The notes: generated by a model not told the origin, from the letters alone. 64,000 bases of DNA from Candidatus Bathyarchaeota archaeon (GCA_026014665.1 JAOZHX010000019.1:225939-289938); one strand, 5' to 3'. Shown: positions 34,054 through 43,533, counted from the first letter of the stretch. Translations and numbers: made by a program.

Positions 34054-34995
34054 GTGGTTAAATTTATAAAGGTAATCGAACAAATACTTTTCAACGTAGA
34101 CCCAGAATTGTACTTTCTAACCGACTTAGAACAGAAGCACCTGATTTATCAGCTTCTACCAACCGCACGAGAAGTAGGCGTAAGTAAAGAACTAAGAGGC
34201 TGGAACTGGCATCAACCACCGCTAAAACCCTACTTTGACAACATAAAATTACCAATGTACCAGGTATGCTCAAAGTATTGTCCAACTAACCGCGATATTT
34301 ACATTCGCAACATCGAGAAAAAATATGGCTCACAAAACTCCCGAATGGCCATCGGAAAACTGTTCCATGGCATAGTTAGTGACTGCTTGCAGAATTTTAG
34401 ACAAAGACAAAACTTAACTTTTGAATCATGGTGGCAAAAGATCCGATGGCAAGAAGTCCCTGAAAAACCTGAAAATGTAATTGGACAGTGCAAGCAAGTC
34501 TGGGAATTTATGCACAAGATGTGCGACGCACAGTTAGCAGAATTGTCCTGCAGTCAACCGTTCGCATCAGAGATGGATTTGATGAATACAGCGGTTCCAT
34601 TTTTAGTTGAGCATAAGCTTTCTGGCGAACTGCTGGGCTTAAGCGATATTCTCAGCGTTGACTGTTTTGATTATCTTAGAACAATCATGTTTGACCTTAA
34701 AGTGACCGGCGTAAAGGAAGATTGGCACAGGCTTTATTCGCTTGGTTACGCACTTGTTTTTGAAAGCATCCATGAAGTGCCCGTGGACATTTGTTGCACT
34801 GTCTACTTGAACGTTGAGAACGGTAAAATAAGCGTTCAAAAGGACCTGTTTTTTGCCAACGACGAGTTGAGGCAATGGTGGCTTGAAGAAAGAGACAAAA
34901 AACTAGAAATCGTCGCCGAGCGAAAAGACCCGGGCAAACCCGAACAATCTCAATGCAAAGATTACTGCCAGTATTACAATATTTGTTACGGCTAA
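34054..34995 (+). CDS. csa1: CRISPR-associated protein Csa1 (Cas4-like)
   Basis: A 313-aa protein of the Csa1/Cas4a family, related to RecB nucleases. Signs are the N-terminal YQVCSKYCPTNRDIYI (Cys pair), GKLFHGIVSDCLQ, the nuclease core LGLSDILSVD and MFDLKVTG (about 210-235), and the terminal cysteine cluster CKDYCQYYNIC. Four cysteines split between both ends are typical of the 4Fe-4S cluster of Cas4-type proteins. It helps trim and select prespacers. The start is GTG at 34054; an ATG two bases earlier is in another frame. Csa1 is usual in type I-A loci, so its place in a I-D locus is notable. It is first in csa1-cas1-cas2-cas4. Confidence 0.85.
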   Translation: MVKFIKVIEQILFNVDPELYFLTDLEQKHLIYQLLPTAREVGVSKELRGWNWHQPPLKPYFDNIKLPMYQVCSKYCPTNRDIYIRNIEKKYGSQNSRMAIGKLFHGIVSDCLQNFRQRQNLTFESWWQKIRWQEVPEKPENVIGQCKQVWEFMHKMCDAQLAELSCSQPFASEMDLMNTAVPFLVEHKLSGELLGLSDILSVDCFDYLRTIMFDLKVTGVKEDWHRLYSLGYALVFESIHEVPVDICCTVYLNVENGKISVQKDLFFANDELRQWWLEERDKKLEIVAERKDPGKPEQSQCKDYCQYYNICYG

Positions 34996-35011
34996 CAGGG
35001 TTGGGGCTTTT

Positions 35012-36046
35012 ATGAATGTGTTCTTGGATGATTTTGGCATTTTCTTGGCGAGGAAAAGAAACCGCTTTAGCATAAAGAAAGGCGGTGAAACTAAAGAGAT
35101 AGTGGCAGAAGATGTGGACTCGATAATCTGTTGCTCCTCCGGCGTCGCTTTCTCATCAAGCGCACTGGAGCTGGCTACAGAGAACAACATCCAAGTAGTC
35201 TTTGCTAAATACCGCGGTTGGCCTTATGCAATCTTGATGCCTGCCTCCTTAACCGGCTCTGTAAGGGCAAGACGCGAACAGTTCCTTGCCTACAATGACG
35301 AGCGTAGTGTGGTTCTTGCTAAGAAGTTTATTGCTGGAAAGCTGGTTAATCAAGCGAATTTTTTGAAACTTATGGCTAAGAATAGGCGACAAACCGACCC
35401 AAAGTTGGCTGAGAAATTGTATGAATCAGGGAAGCTTATCGATGAGGCAAACGACCGAATCAGCAGAGAACAAGGCAGCAACATCGACGAGAAGCGGCAG
35501 CAAATTATGAACTTGGAGGCAGAAGCTGCAAGGTATTATTGGGATTGCGTGCGCCAAATTTTGCCTGCAGAACTTGGTTTTACGGGACGGATGACTCGTG
35601 GCGCTGCTGACCCGTTTAATGCTATGCTGAATTTTGGTTACCAGACTGTTCTGTTTCCGGAAGTCTGGAAGGCCGTCAGCTATGCTGGTTTGGATTTTTA
35701 TGCAGGGTATTTGCATGCTGATCGGTCTGGGAAACCTTCTCTGGTGTTGGACCTGATGGAGGAGTTTCGACAGCAACTTGTGGACCGAACACTAATCGGA
35801 CTGATAACTAAGAATGTGATAAAACCCACCGAAATTATCGCTGTCGACTCAATTGTGGAGGGACGAGTTTTGAGCAAAGACGTCATTAAAGTAATGCTTG
35901 CAAGCTTGCAAGAGCGGTTGGACAGCGAAGTCATGTTTAACGGCCAGAAAGGGTCGCTAAAGAGTTTCATCAACTTGCAGCCTCGAAGTATGGTTCGTTT
36001 CTTGCTCAAAGAAGCAGATTATGTGCCGTTCTGTTTGGGGTGGTAG
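35012..36046 (+). CDS. cas1: Cas1 integrase
   Basis: A 344-aa Cas1, the spacer integrase. The N-terminal beta domain starts MNVFLDDFGIFLARKRNRFS. The catalytic domain shows a Glu in the EAEAARYYWD region (about 165-174), GRMTRGAADPFNAMLNFGYQ, and GYLHADRSGKPSLVLDLMEE (about 230-249) with the His and Asp metal ligands. It lies 16 bp after csa1 and overlaps cas2 by 7 bp. Confidence 0.95.
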   Translation: MNVFLDDFGIFLARKRNRFSIKKGGETKEIVAEDVDSIICCSSGVAFSSSALELATENNIQVVFAKYRGWPYAILMPASLTGSVRARREQFLAYNDERSVVLAKKFIAGKLVNQANFLKLMAKNRRQTDPKLAEKLYESGKLIDEANDRISREQGSNIDEKRQQIMNLEAEAARYYWDCVRQILPAELGFTGRMTRGAADPFNAMLNFGYQTVLFPEVWKAVSYAGLDFYAGYLHADRSGKPSLVLDLMEEFRQQLVDRTLIGLITKNVIKPTEIIAVDSIVEGRVLSKDVIKVMLASLQERLDSEVMFNGQKGSLKSFINLQPRSMVRFLLKEADYVPFCLGW

Positions 36047-36342
36047 GCATCGTGCGTTATGTGGTGATCTATGACGTATCCGACGACAGCTTACGCAATC
36101 AAGTTGCTGAGACGCTTAAGGATTATGGGTTGCAGCGGATTCAATACAGCGGTTTCATGGGTGATCTTCGACGCGATCAGCTAAACAGTCTACTTGTGGA
36201 CCTCAAGAACTTAATTCAAGACTTGGAGGAAAATGTGCAGTTGTTTCCCATGTGTGATAGTTGTTTGAAGGGTAAAAAGATGGTTGGTAAACCCAAGAAG
36301 TATGAGTACAAGGAAAGTAAAGAAAAAATCGCATACTTCTAG
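36040..36342 (+). CDS. cas2: Cas2
   Basis: A 100-aa Cas2. RYVVIYDVSDDSLRNQVAET (about 6-25) is the first beta strand with the conserved Asp, followed by YGLQRIQYSGFMGDLRRDQL. The tail is basic and cysteine-containing (PMCDSCLKGKKMVGKPKK), as in many archaeal Cas2 proteins. The start is GTG at 36040, inside the cas1 end, or GTG at 36052. It forms the Cas1-Cas2 integration complex. Confidence 0.93.
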   Translation: MVGIVRYVVIYDVSDDSLRNQVAETLKDYGLQRIQYSGFMGDLRRDQLNSLLVDLKNLIQDLEENVQLFPMCDSCLKGKKMVGKPKKYEYKESKEKIAYF

Positions 36343-36347
36343 ACTTA

Positions 36348-37025
36348 GTGAGAAGCATGGAAGCTAAAGCAGTGAAAGAAAATAAGTGGTTGAAGAATCA
36401 GCAAAAACTCCGCGCTTCAGACATAGCCGAATCCTTCATCTCCGTAACTGACATCAAGCATTATGTTTACTGTCCAAGACTGGTTTATTTTGATAGAGTT
36501 CTGCATGCGACACCGGTTTTTGGTTCACAGCAGGAAGAGGGCAAAGAATCCCATGAAGAGCAAGTCGCCAAGGAACTTCGACGCAAAGACGCAGTTTACT
36601 ATTCAAGGGAGTTTGTGGGTGCAGAGAAGATGCTGTTTGTGCCGCTGACTTCTTCAGCGTTGGGGTTGCAGGGCAACGTTGACCTCATAATCCACACAGC
36701 CCGAGGCGAATTCATACCCGTCGAGTACAAGAACATGAACAGCGACGGCGGCAGAGTCTGCATGGACCACAAATACCAGCTTGTTGCCTACGCTTTGCTT
36801 ATCGAAGAATGTTTCGGCACGATTGTGAAGCAGGGCATCGTAAACTACCTCCCTGAAGGGCAGATACTGCAGTTTGAAATAACGCCGACCATGAAAACCC
36901 ACATCAAACGCGTACTGGGGCACATAAAACGGATAATCCAAACCGAGGAGCTGCCGCCGATACGAGTTGCAGCCTATAAGTGTCAAGGCGGATGCGGACA
37001 CAAACAAACATGCCAACAAAAGTAA
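36348..37025 (+). CDS. cas4: Cas4 nuclease
   Basis: A 225-aa Cas4. The first cysteine lies in HYVYCPRLVYFDR (about 39-51). The RecB-type core has LQGNVDLIIH, FIPVEYKNMN and DHKYQLVAYALLIEE (Q-x3-Y motif, about 142-156). The C-terminal cysteines are in YKCQGGCGHKQTC. This makes a 4Fe-4S nuclease for prespacer end processing. GTG 36348 and ATG 36357 are both possible starts. It ends 13 bp before the convergent csc1 stop. Confidence 0.93.
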   Translation: MRSMEAKAVKENKWLKNQQKLRASDIAESFISVTDIKHYVYCPRLVYFDRVLHATPVFGSQQEEGKESHEEQVAKELRRKDAVYYSREFVGAEKMLFVPLTSSALGLQGNVDLIIHTARGEFIPVEYKNMNSDGGRVCMDHKYQLVAYALLIEECFGTIVKQGIVNYLPEGQILQFEITPTMKTHIKRVLGHIKRIIQTEELPPIRVAAYKCQGGCGHKQTCQQK

Positions 37026-37038
37026 TGAGGCTGGTCCA

Positions 37039-37710
37039 TCAATTAAGTTTACTTGCCTCCATTTCGTTAAATCTCTTCCAGAGAGAATAGAATCTGTATC
37101 TGCGACCCCCAAACTCTGTTTCTATCAAATTGGAGACTTTGAATTTCCCGACTAAATATCTGGTTGATGCATCACTTAGTCGCAAACCAAATATTGTTTT
37201 GTTTTTTTCTTCATCATATTCTCGAAGAGAAATCAGGTCTTCAGTTGTCCAGTCATCTTTTTTCTCTGTAAAAACAACTTTTTCCTTCTTTTCAATATGA
37301 GCTAGCGCACTCTTTTTGCCGATGAACAGTATGTCATATCGCGGTTCAACAAAGGAGAATGCAAGAAACTTTGATCCAGGCGATATGAATTCATGATACC
37401 CCTCTGTAATAATTCTAAGTTTGGCGGTCATCTGCTCTTTTTGTAGGTTCGCGTTGGTGATAGAAAAGAATGTTCTATGCTTTTTAACATCCAATGGAAT
37501 TGCAAAAGTACACGGCACCTGTTCCGCTTCATATTTTTCTAGTCCACGAAAAAGGAAAGAATGGGTAATTCCAGCGAACACCTGTCTGTCAGTAAAAAAG
37601 TCATGAGTATAGTATGTTTTTCTAGTTAGATGAGAGACATTCTGCCCAAATTCTTCCAGTTCAAATTTTATCGCATATAACGATGAAGTAGTTTTTCCGT
37701 TGATTTGCAC
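37039..37710 (-). CDS. csc1: Csc1 (Cas5d), type I-D Cascade subunit
   Basis: A 223-aa protein assigned as Csc1, the Cas5-type subunit of type I-D. It has the RAMP-like features GYHEFISPGSKFLAFSFVEP (about 127-146), YDILFIGKKSALAHIEKKE and a C-terminal part GKFKVSNLIETEFGGRRYRF. Position after csc2, length and the Cas10d gene upstream support this. It would cap the 5' end of crRNA. The start is a GTG at 37710, 10 bp after the csc2 stop. Confidence 0.82.
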   Translation of the reverse strand: MQINGKTTSSLYAIKFELEEFGQNVSHLTRKTYYTHDFFTDRQVFAGITHSFLFRGLEKYEAEQVPCTFAIPLDVKKHRTFFSITNANLQKEQMTAKLRIITEGYHEFISPGSKFLAFSFVEPRYDILFIGKKSALAHIEKKEKVVFTEKKDDWTTEDLISLREYDEEKNKTIFGLRLSDASTRYLVGKFKVSNLIETEFGGRRYRFYSLWKRFNEMEASKLN

Positions 37711-37719
37711 AAAACTACC

Positions 37720-38661
37720 TCAACTTTTTGTAGTGGGGTTTGAAATGGCGGAACCATAGATTTCAGTTTTATATGCATCGATTAATTCAGGCAATCTTTT
37801 TCTGATTGCCTCTAGCTGATTATCGGTAACAATCTCTCCTTGGGCAAATTGCTGAGTCAAACCCTCGTAAGATATATCGCCTGCTTCATTGAGTACAATC
37901 TTAGTTAGCAAGTCTTTGTGAGATATTGTTAGGTTGTCTGTTACTGCAATTATTTTCGTCTCCATTGTTCCAAGCAAAGAGCTACGTGAACCATAACCCA
38001 TTGCATCTGCTCGTCTCAACATCTCCAAATACATCGCTAAGTCGAATTTGCTGGGATTAAAGATTATATCAATAAAAGGAAAGACAACACCTGGTTTTAT
38101 CAGTAAAAGGTTGTATATACTAGGCTTTTTTTGCTGACCTTGTTCTGCTTGTTCCATACGGAAGTCTGTGTGGACTATGTTGTGAAATTCTTCCTCATCA
38201 ATAAGAGCTTCGTCATCGCTTTGGATAGAAAAAGCTGTTATAGCCTTCAACCGCGATTTTATTGCTTCTGTTTCACCCTTTACTGCGATTACCCCCCCAT
38301 AGGTAAAGCAGTTATAGCAATCCATACATTGATGATCGGGTGTAGCACAGTTATAATTTTCATTATATTGCCTTAATATGGCCTCACTGGCACGACGGTA
38401 TACACCTCGACGCTTCAAGCCAGTCAAATAGATTCGCGTTTTTCCGACATAATCGATTTTGTCATTAGATAAATCTTCGTGGCTCGTAAACCGTGCAAAA
38501 TCTTTGAGCCTTTTATAGCCAATTATAGCTATGTAGTCATTTTTCTGGACATATACCTTCCTGAGTTTTTTCTCGCTTACAAGTGTCAGTTCTTCTCGCA
38601 AATTCTTGAATTCTGGTAAGGTATTTAATATTTGCAGTTCGTTCGGTGAGTTCATTGTCAC
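37720..38661 (-). CDS. csc2: Csc2 (Cas7d), type I-D backbone subunit
   Basis: A 313-aa Csc2. TRIYLTGLKRRGVYRRASEA (about 75-94) and a Cys-rich loop HQCMDCYNCFTYGGVIAVKG (about 110-129) are followed by PSIYNLLLIKPGVVFPFIDI and DAMGYGSRSSLLGTMETKII, features of Cas7-like I-D backbone proteins. Several copies would bind the crRNA. It overlaps cas10d by 4 bp. The Cys cluster could bind zinc. Confidence 0.88.
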   Translation of the reverse strand: MTMNSPNELQILNTLPEFKNLREELTLVSEKKLRKVYVQKNDYIAIIGYKRLKDFARFTSHEDLSNDKIDYVGKTRIYLTGLKRRGVYRRASEAILRQYNENYNCATPDHQCMDCYNCFTYGGVIAVKGETEAIKSRLKAITAFSIQSDDEALIDEEEFHNIVHTDFRMEQAEQGQQKKPSIYNLLLIKPGVVFPFIDIIFNPSKFDLAMYLEMLRRADAMGYGSRSSLLGTMETKIIAVTDNLTISHKDLLTKIVLNEAGDISYEGLTQQFAQGEIVTDNQLEAIRKRLPELIDAYKTEIYGSAISNPTTKS

Positions 38662-41015
38662 CCCATTCCTCCTTCTTGCCCAATTTCGTAGAACTTCTTT
38701 GAGTTAAAGAGGTATTTAGTTTTTTGGATATAATTCTTTAGCTGAGCCCTTTGTTTATCATCCATTGATTCAAGTTCCTGTCTTAGTTTTTCATGAATCT
38801 CGATAATTTGTTTTCTTTTTTCAGAGTTTAACAGAGAATTCTTTAACAGCCGGTTAACCAACACATCCAAGGCTCTTGGAGATCCGTTAAATCCTACAAG
38901 GAAAGAACCAACATTTTTCTTTGTTTCGAGAGAACCGCCGATTTTTGCCATTTCCCATATTTTGTCAGTGATGCTTAACAATTGGTCATTTTTTGTCATC
39001 TGATCAACCAACTCTTTGATTGTTTCAGTGTATTTTTGGTTACTCTTTTTAAATATTTGGGCGATACCGATAAATGGGCTGTCAACATATTGTAGAACTA
39101 GATTTTTTTGTTCTTTCGGTGGCAAATTTGAATCAATGTATACAAACCTGAAAAAATCTGTTCGTATATCATCAATTATTGGAATTTGACCGTCATTAAA
39201 TTGAACACAGCTATCATCAAAAAATGTGGGGATCTTGTTAACGCCTATTGCAAGAACTAAATATCTTTGTTGCAAATTTGCAGCAATAGATGAAAAAAGG
39301 AGACGTTGAAAAGTAGCATTAGCTATTCCAGATTCTGAATTTCTTACCGACATGATGAGGTATTGAAGATCATCGCTTTTTTTGAGGTAAACTGAGTGCT
39401 TAGTTATTCTGAATCGTTCCATCAGCTTTTGTATGGGTTGATCCTGAAACGACGCCATATCTTCAAAATCGCTTTTGGTTATACCTAAGCTACAGAAAAT
39501 TATGTGAGTATTCGTATTAATTCTGGCTTGCATTCCTTCAAGTACTGTTCCGCAAAGCAAAGTGTTAAGCATTGCTTCAACTTGACAAAGACCGCATACA
39601 ACTTTTTCTCGATGGCGAAATTCATCCTCTGTTTCTTTGAACAAAGTTTCTTTGGCATGTTGTTTATACTCGAATATAAACGGCGTTAGTTCGACCTCGC
39701 CTTCAAAAACTCCGCAATTAGCACATGTATTTTCTCTGGCAATTTTTTCAAGGGAGATTTCTCCATCTATAGCGATGTAGTTACTAATGTCAAAGCAGAA
39801 ATCAACTTTTGATTCGTTCAAAGAATTAACAGCCACCACTAATGGGAACAACTTACTATATACCTCTTTCTTGCACGTTATCTTACTCACATCTGCACCT
39901 GCTTTAGATAGCAACTGTTCAAGTAGCGGCGCACTATTTTCGGCAAGTTTGCCTTTAAATCTAGATTCTTTATCAACAAAAAAAGTTCCAACCACCCACT
40001 TTGAAAAAAGACCGTTTTCATCTCCAAAAAGATAATACTTTGTTTTGCTTATTCCTTTAATGCCTTTCTTAGATAGATAAGCTATTTCTGGCAGATTAAC
40101 AAATCGAGTCAAAACTTCAAGACCCAAACCAACATCTTCTATATTGTTAACGCCCTTCTTTCTAAGCGATTGAACTATGTCCTCTGCATATTTCTGGACA
40201 GTTAATTCAAGCAAACGCGGTTTTATCTCTTTAGGAAGATTGGTGAATTGTGCATAATTGTCTGGTGCACCACCTAAAATATCTTTGAGATTTTGGTTTT
40301 CTATGAATTTTGCAAGATTCTTGTTAAATGCTCTAGCAAGCAAGGTCTTTAATTCCTGAAGAAAAAGTTTTGTTACAATGCGACAACCATCAAGGGTTTC
40401 GTACAGAAGTGTAACCTCGGGGAGTTGCTCGATTGTTTCATATAGTAATTTGAGCAAAATTAGTCTGCCGAGAGCATTAAGCTCATTTTTTGAGAAAGAA
40501 TAAAACTTTACATAATAAAAATGCTTATCAGAAAAGCTATGCATCTCATTCAGGTAGGTGATAAGGGTCGATATCGGTGATGCTTTTAAGCGATTTTTAA
40601 GCTGTTCATCGCTTTCAGATGAAGCAATCTGATCAGCGATAGATGTGAATGCACCCAAGCTTTCGTCTGAGTCATGATGCTTTTCAATAGCGCGAACAAC
40701 GTGATCATTTTCTGAGAAATCCTCCAGGTTAAAGGCTCTTAGAATTGTTTTATACTCTTTTGTTTTTGCTATTTGACTCAAGCTTTCCCTGCTTCTATGC
40801 GTATGTGGTGTACCGGGTTTAGCTAAAACTTTTCCTACATCATGAAAAGCACAGCAGTAGAGAAATTCTTCTCGGTCGAAACTTGGCTTAATTTGTTCAT
40901 AGAGGTATTTTCCCACATGAAAAGTCTTGATAGCATGCTCGATGAAGGTTTCTTCAGATCCAAAATCTCCGTATTTTACCTTTTTCATCAACCATCTTTC
41001 ATTCATGGTGATCAC
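38658..41015 (-). CDS. cas10d: Cas10d (Csc3), large subunit with HD nuclease
   Basis: A 785-aa signature protein of type I-D. The N-terminal HD domain (about 18-120) contains FLYCCAFHDVGKVLAKPG and further His in KHHDSDES, the nuclease that cuts DNA in this subtype. A zinc-finger pair CANCGVFEGE and CGLCQVEAM lies at about 435-485. The C-terminal palm-like and helical regions follow. No GGDD cyclase motif is seen, as usual for Cas10d. The last 113 residues form a helical module that may also be made separately as Cas11d. It overlaps cas3 by 4 bp and csc2 by 4 bp. Confidence 0.9.
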   Translation of the reverse strand: MITMNERWLMKKVKYGDFGSEETFIEHAIKTFHVGKYLYEQIKPSFDREEFLYCCAFHDVGKVLAKPGTPHTHRSRESLSQIAKTKEYKTILRAFNLEDFSENDHVVRAIEKHHDSDESLGAFTSIADQIASSESDEQLKNRLKASPISTLITYLNEMHSFSDKHFYYVKFYSFSKNELNALGRLILLKLLYETIEQLPEVTLLYETLDGCRIVTKLFLQELKTLLARAFNKNLAKFIENQNLKDILGGAPDNYAQFTNLPKEIKPRLLELTVQKYAEDIVQSLRKKGVNNIEDVGLGLEVLTRFVNLPEIAYLSKKGIKGISKTKYYLFGDENGLFSKWVVGTFFVDKESRFKGKLAENSAPLLEQLLSKAGADVSKITCKKEVYSKLFPLVVAVNSLNESKVDFCFDISNYIAIDGEISLEKIARENTCANCGVFEGEVELTPFIFEYKQHAKETLFKETEDEFRHREKVVCGLCQVEAMLNTLLCGTVLEGMQARINTNTHIIFCSLGITKSDFEDMASFQDQPIQKLMERFRITKHSVYLKKSDDLQYLIMSVRNSESGIANATFQRLLFSSIAANLQQRYLVLAIGVNKIPTFFDDSCVQFNDGQIPIIDDIRTDFFRFVYIDSNLPPKEQKNLVLQYVDSPFIGIAQIFKKSNQKYTETIKELVDQMTKNDQLLSITDKIWEMAKIGGSLETKKNVGSFLVGFNGSPRALDVLVNRLLKNSLLNSEKRKQIIEIHEKLRQELESMDDKQRAQLKNYIQKTKYLFNSKKFYEIGQEGGMG

Positions 41016-42667
41016 TCAAAGAATATGCAAGGTTCAAATGATCCCCGCCAAGGTACTATGCTATTTTTGTCGGTGAATTTATAAAGGTAATCATTTAATT
41101 GCCCAACCCTGCCATTTACCCAAAAAACAATATCTTGAAGCTTTAATTTCAAATTAAAGTAGTTAGTGTCTTTGTATCTTCTTTTACTTAAAAGAGTAAA
41201 GACTGGCTGGTCTTCTTTTTTTGCACGACGATATTCTCGCCGAATAAATCGGCCACCGTCAACAAGCTCGCCTTTATAGAAAGGATCGTCAATTGGTTTG
41301 ACATTCTTGTATGCCTCTTTGAATTGCAATATCTCGAACAATGAGAAGGTTATGTCTTCGTATTTTATTGAAGGTACTGGCTCTCTGAAACTAACGTCAG
41401 GAAGAAAATCTTGAAATTCTTTAAAATCTTCCACCATTTGCTTGGTGATAACTACCTCAACTTGTTCCTTAAGTCGCGTAACATTATACAGCTTGTACCA
41501 CATGGCATTCATCATGCGTTTTTGTGTTTCATATTCTCGTGCTCTGAATAAGTTCGAAAGAAGCCTCTCAAAATCGCCTCTGCTAACATCATTATCACAA
41601 TTAAGTGCAATTAATACTTGACTTTTGTTTGTGAGCATTATAAAGTCGCTTTTTCCATGTCGTCCGCATCTGCCAAAGGTTTGGATGGCATCTTGGGAGT
41701 TGGCTGGTTCTTCTACTATTAGATGTTTCACGTCGAGGTCTACCCCTTGGCGAAAAACGGAAGTAGCAAAAGTAAGAGCACCGTTTTTGCACTTTTCTAT
41801 GTTTGCTTTTATCTGTTCTTCTCGGGTAAGCTCATAATTTTCGTACCAAGCTTTTCCTATTAAAAGAGCAGATTCAGGAAAAAATGAATGAAGCTTCATT
41901 GCTCGATCTATAGAGTTGCATACGTAAATTGTGTCTCGTTCATAACTATTATCTTTTAAGAGAGCTATTATTTCGTTTAGACTTTGGTAATTAACGTGTA
42001 TGGCAGAAACCTGTATGGGGCCTGTATTGCTTTCGCCATCGATTGTCAGAAATGAAGAGGGGTCTATTACGCCACCTAAGTCCATGGTCGCGCTGATAAG
42101 ATAAGCGCGCAAATTTGGGTTTTGACTTTTCATGATTGCAATTAAATTCTTAATGTTTATCAGAGTATATGTATCAAAGAGATGTAATTCGTCAAAAACT
42201 ATACAGTATAAGCTCTTCAGCCATTCGGCATACTCAAACTTAATATGTTGTGTTCTTCTTTTTCGCAACAAAATGTGAAAAATTATGTCTGGTGAAGCTA
42301 TTATAAAATCGTTTTCGAAAAGGCGTTTGAATAGCTCTGCATAAGTATAGCCGCTTTCCAGAATGGCGCTTGAAACCTTAAACTGATGTAAGTATTTAAT
42401 CAAATTATCAAATTGTGATTGAATAAGCAATCGAGTGGGTACAAGATAGATGCATTTTATTCGTTTGCTATTTTGCTTTGCTTTGAGATATTCGTTTATA
42501 AAACTGAAGACAAATGATAACGTCTTTCCTGATGACGTGGGACTTTTAAAAAGTATGTCGCTATTTCGATTTTCAAAAAATTTGTATTGATGAACAAATG
42601 GCTTAGCATATGGAAAATTAGGGATAGCCAATTCAGAAGATCGTGGCTTTGATTCATGAACTAACAA
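41012..42667 (-). CDS. cas3: Cas3 helicase (Cas3', type I-D)
   Basis: A 551-aa superfamily 2 helicase. Motif I is SPTSSGKTLSF (about 41-51), motif II FDELHLFDT (about 153-161), motif III ISATMD, and motif VI QTFGRCGRHGKSD (about 331-343). There is no HD domain, which in type I-D resides on Cas10d. It unwinds DNA for Cas10d after target recognition. The TTG start at 42667 immediately follows the cas6 stop. Confidence 0.88.
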   Translation of the reverse strand: MLVHESKPRSSELAIPNFPYAKPFVHQYKFFENRNSDILFKSPTSSGKTLSFVFSFINEYLKAKQNSKRIKCIYLVPTRLLIQSQFDNLIKYLHQFKVSSAILESGYTYAELFKRLFENDFIIASPDIIFHILLRKRRTQHIKFEYAEWLKSLYCIVFDELHLFDTYTLINIKNLIAIMKSQNPNLRAYLISATMDLGGVIDPSSFLTIDGESNTGPIQVSAIHVNYQSLNEIIALLKDNSYERDTIYVCNSIDRAMKLHSFFPESALLIGKAWYENYELTREEQIKANIEKCKNGALTFATSVFRQGVDLDVKHLIVEEPANSQDAIQTFGRCGRHGKSDFIMLTNKSQVLIALNCDNDVSRGDFERLLSNLFRAREYETQKRMMNAMWYKLYNVTRLKEQVEVVITKQMVEDFKEFQDFLPDVSFREPVPSIKYEDITFSLFEILQFKEAYKNVKPIDDPFYKGELVDGGRFIRREYRRAKKEDQPVFTLLSKRRYKDTNYFNLKLKLQDIVFWVNGRVGQLNDYLYKFTDKNSIVPWRGSFEPCIFFE

Positions 42668-43504
42668 CTACATTTCACCTGCGGATTCTTTAACTACAGA
42701 TAAGACTCCAACTAGTTTTGTTTGTCCGTATGCTGCTGTTTTGTTTCCTCCAATGTTGGCGTATTCGGCGTATTTTGCGAGCATGTGGGTGGTTTTGTTG
42801 TAGGGGTTTTCTTTGTCGCCCAGCTCATAGGTTACGGTGCCGGTGAACCCTGCAGTTCGTTGGTTTTTGCGCACTGCCCCGACGCGCGTCTGCAGTTCAT
42901 AGCGGCTTACGCCCACGTTTTTCTGCAGCCACATCTTGTAGGCGATGTATTCTTCTTTGCTGAAGCGGCGGCTGTCGCTGAACTGGTTCCAGGTTCGCAT
43001 GAGGCTGCAGAACACTTTGATGGGGTCGGGGAACATCCAGTGATAGTTGCTGTTTAAATTAGCAAAATAGGTAGGCGTCCTGAAATCCAATGTGAACCCG
43101 TCAACCGCTTGCGCCTCGTTTTCTAAATCTGCGTAGTTTTTGCAGTTTATGTTCATGGACGCAATCTGGAATGATGTGTTAAAGATTAGGGCACTGTTCT
43201 GTTTGGCAAAGAAGCTAAGAAGATAGGTTGAGTATTCATCTTTTAAGAAACGGAAACTGACTTTGCAGGGAAACTGGGAGTCCAAAACATAGCCGTCTAA
43301 AGTACACCTGCTACTTTTGAACCGCAATGGCGTCACGCTATAGGGTTTAGAAACGTTGAGCTCATGCAGCAACCCCGACGCGGCAGGATCAACCAGCCGA
43401 ATAAAATACAGCAGCAACCCCCGTGCGACATGACCCGTAAAGCACGGCATCACTACAGGTTTTTCTGCGTACATTTCTAAGGTGACTTCAACAGGCAACC
43501 GCAT
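42668..43504 (-). CDS. cas6: Cas6 crRNA endoribonuclease
   Basis: A 278-aa Cas6. The N-terminal ferredoxin fold starts MRLPVEVTLEMYAEKPVVMP with a nearby candidate catalytic His in CFTGHVARG (about 22-30). The C-terminal glycine-rich loop is IGGNKTAAYGQTKLVG (about 253-268), the family mark. It cleaves pre-crRNA within the repeat to leave the 8-nt handle. It is the first gene of the effector operon; a TATA box at 43524-43531 would give a nearly leaderless transcript. Confidence 0.87.
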   Translation of the reverse strand: MRLPVEVTLEMYAEKPVVMPCFTGHVARGLLLYFIRLVDPAASGLLHELNVSKPYSVTPLRFKSSRCTLDGYVLDSQFPCKVSFRFLKDEYSTYLLSFFAKQNSALIFNTSFQIASMNINCKNYADLENEAQAVDGFTLDFRTPTYFANLNSNYHWMFPDPIKVFCSLMRTWNQFSDSRRFSKEEYIAYKMWLQKNVGVSRYELQTRVGAVRKNQRTAGFTGTVTYELGDKENPYNKTTHMLAKYAEYANIGGNKTAAYGQTKLVGVLSVVKESAGEM

Positions 43505-43507
43505 TCA

Positions 43508-43533
43508 ACTCCCATATGTGGGATTTTTAAACG
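43508..43533 (-). promoter_or_regulatory. cas6 promoter with inverted repeat
   Basis: On the minus strand GTTTAAAAATCC (43521-43533) is a TATA-like element 20-27 bp before the cas6 ATG. Between it and the ATG lies TCCCA-TATG-TGGGA (43508-43521), an inverted repeat with 5-bp arms. A protein bound there would block transcription start, so it may be a cas operator. Confidence 0.45.

Noticed and set aside
38658..41015. Cyclic-oligoadenylate synthesis by Cas10d
   Set aside because: No GGDD motif is present, and the locus has no CARF effector, so a type III-like signalling role is not supported.
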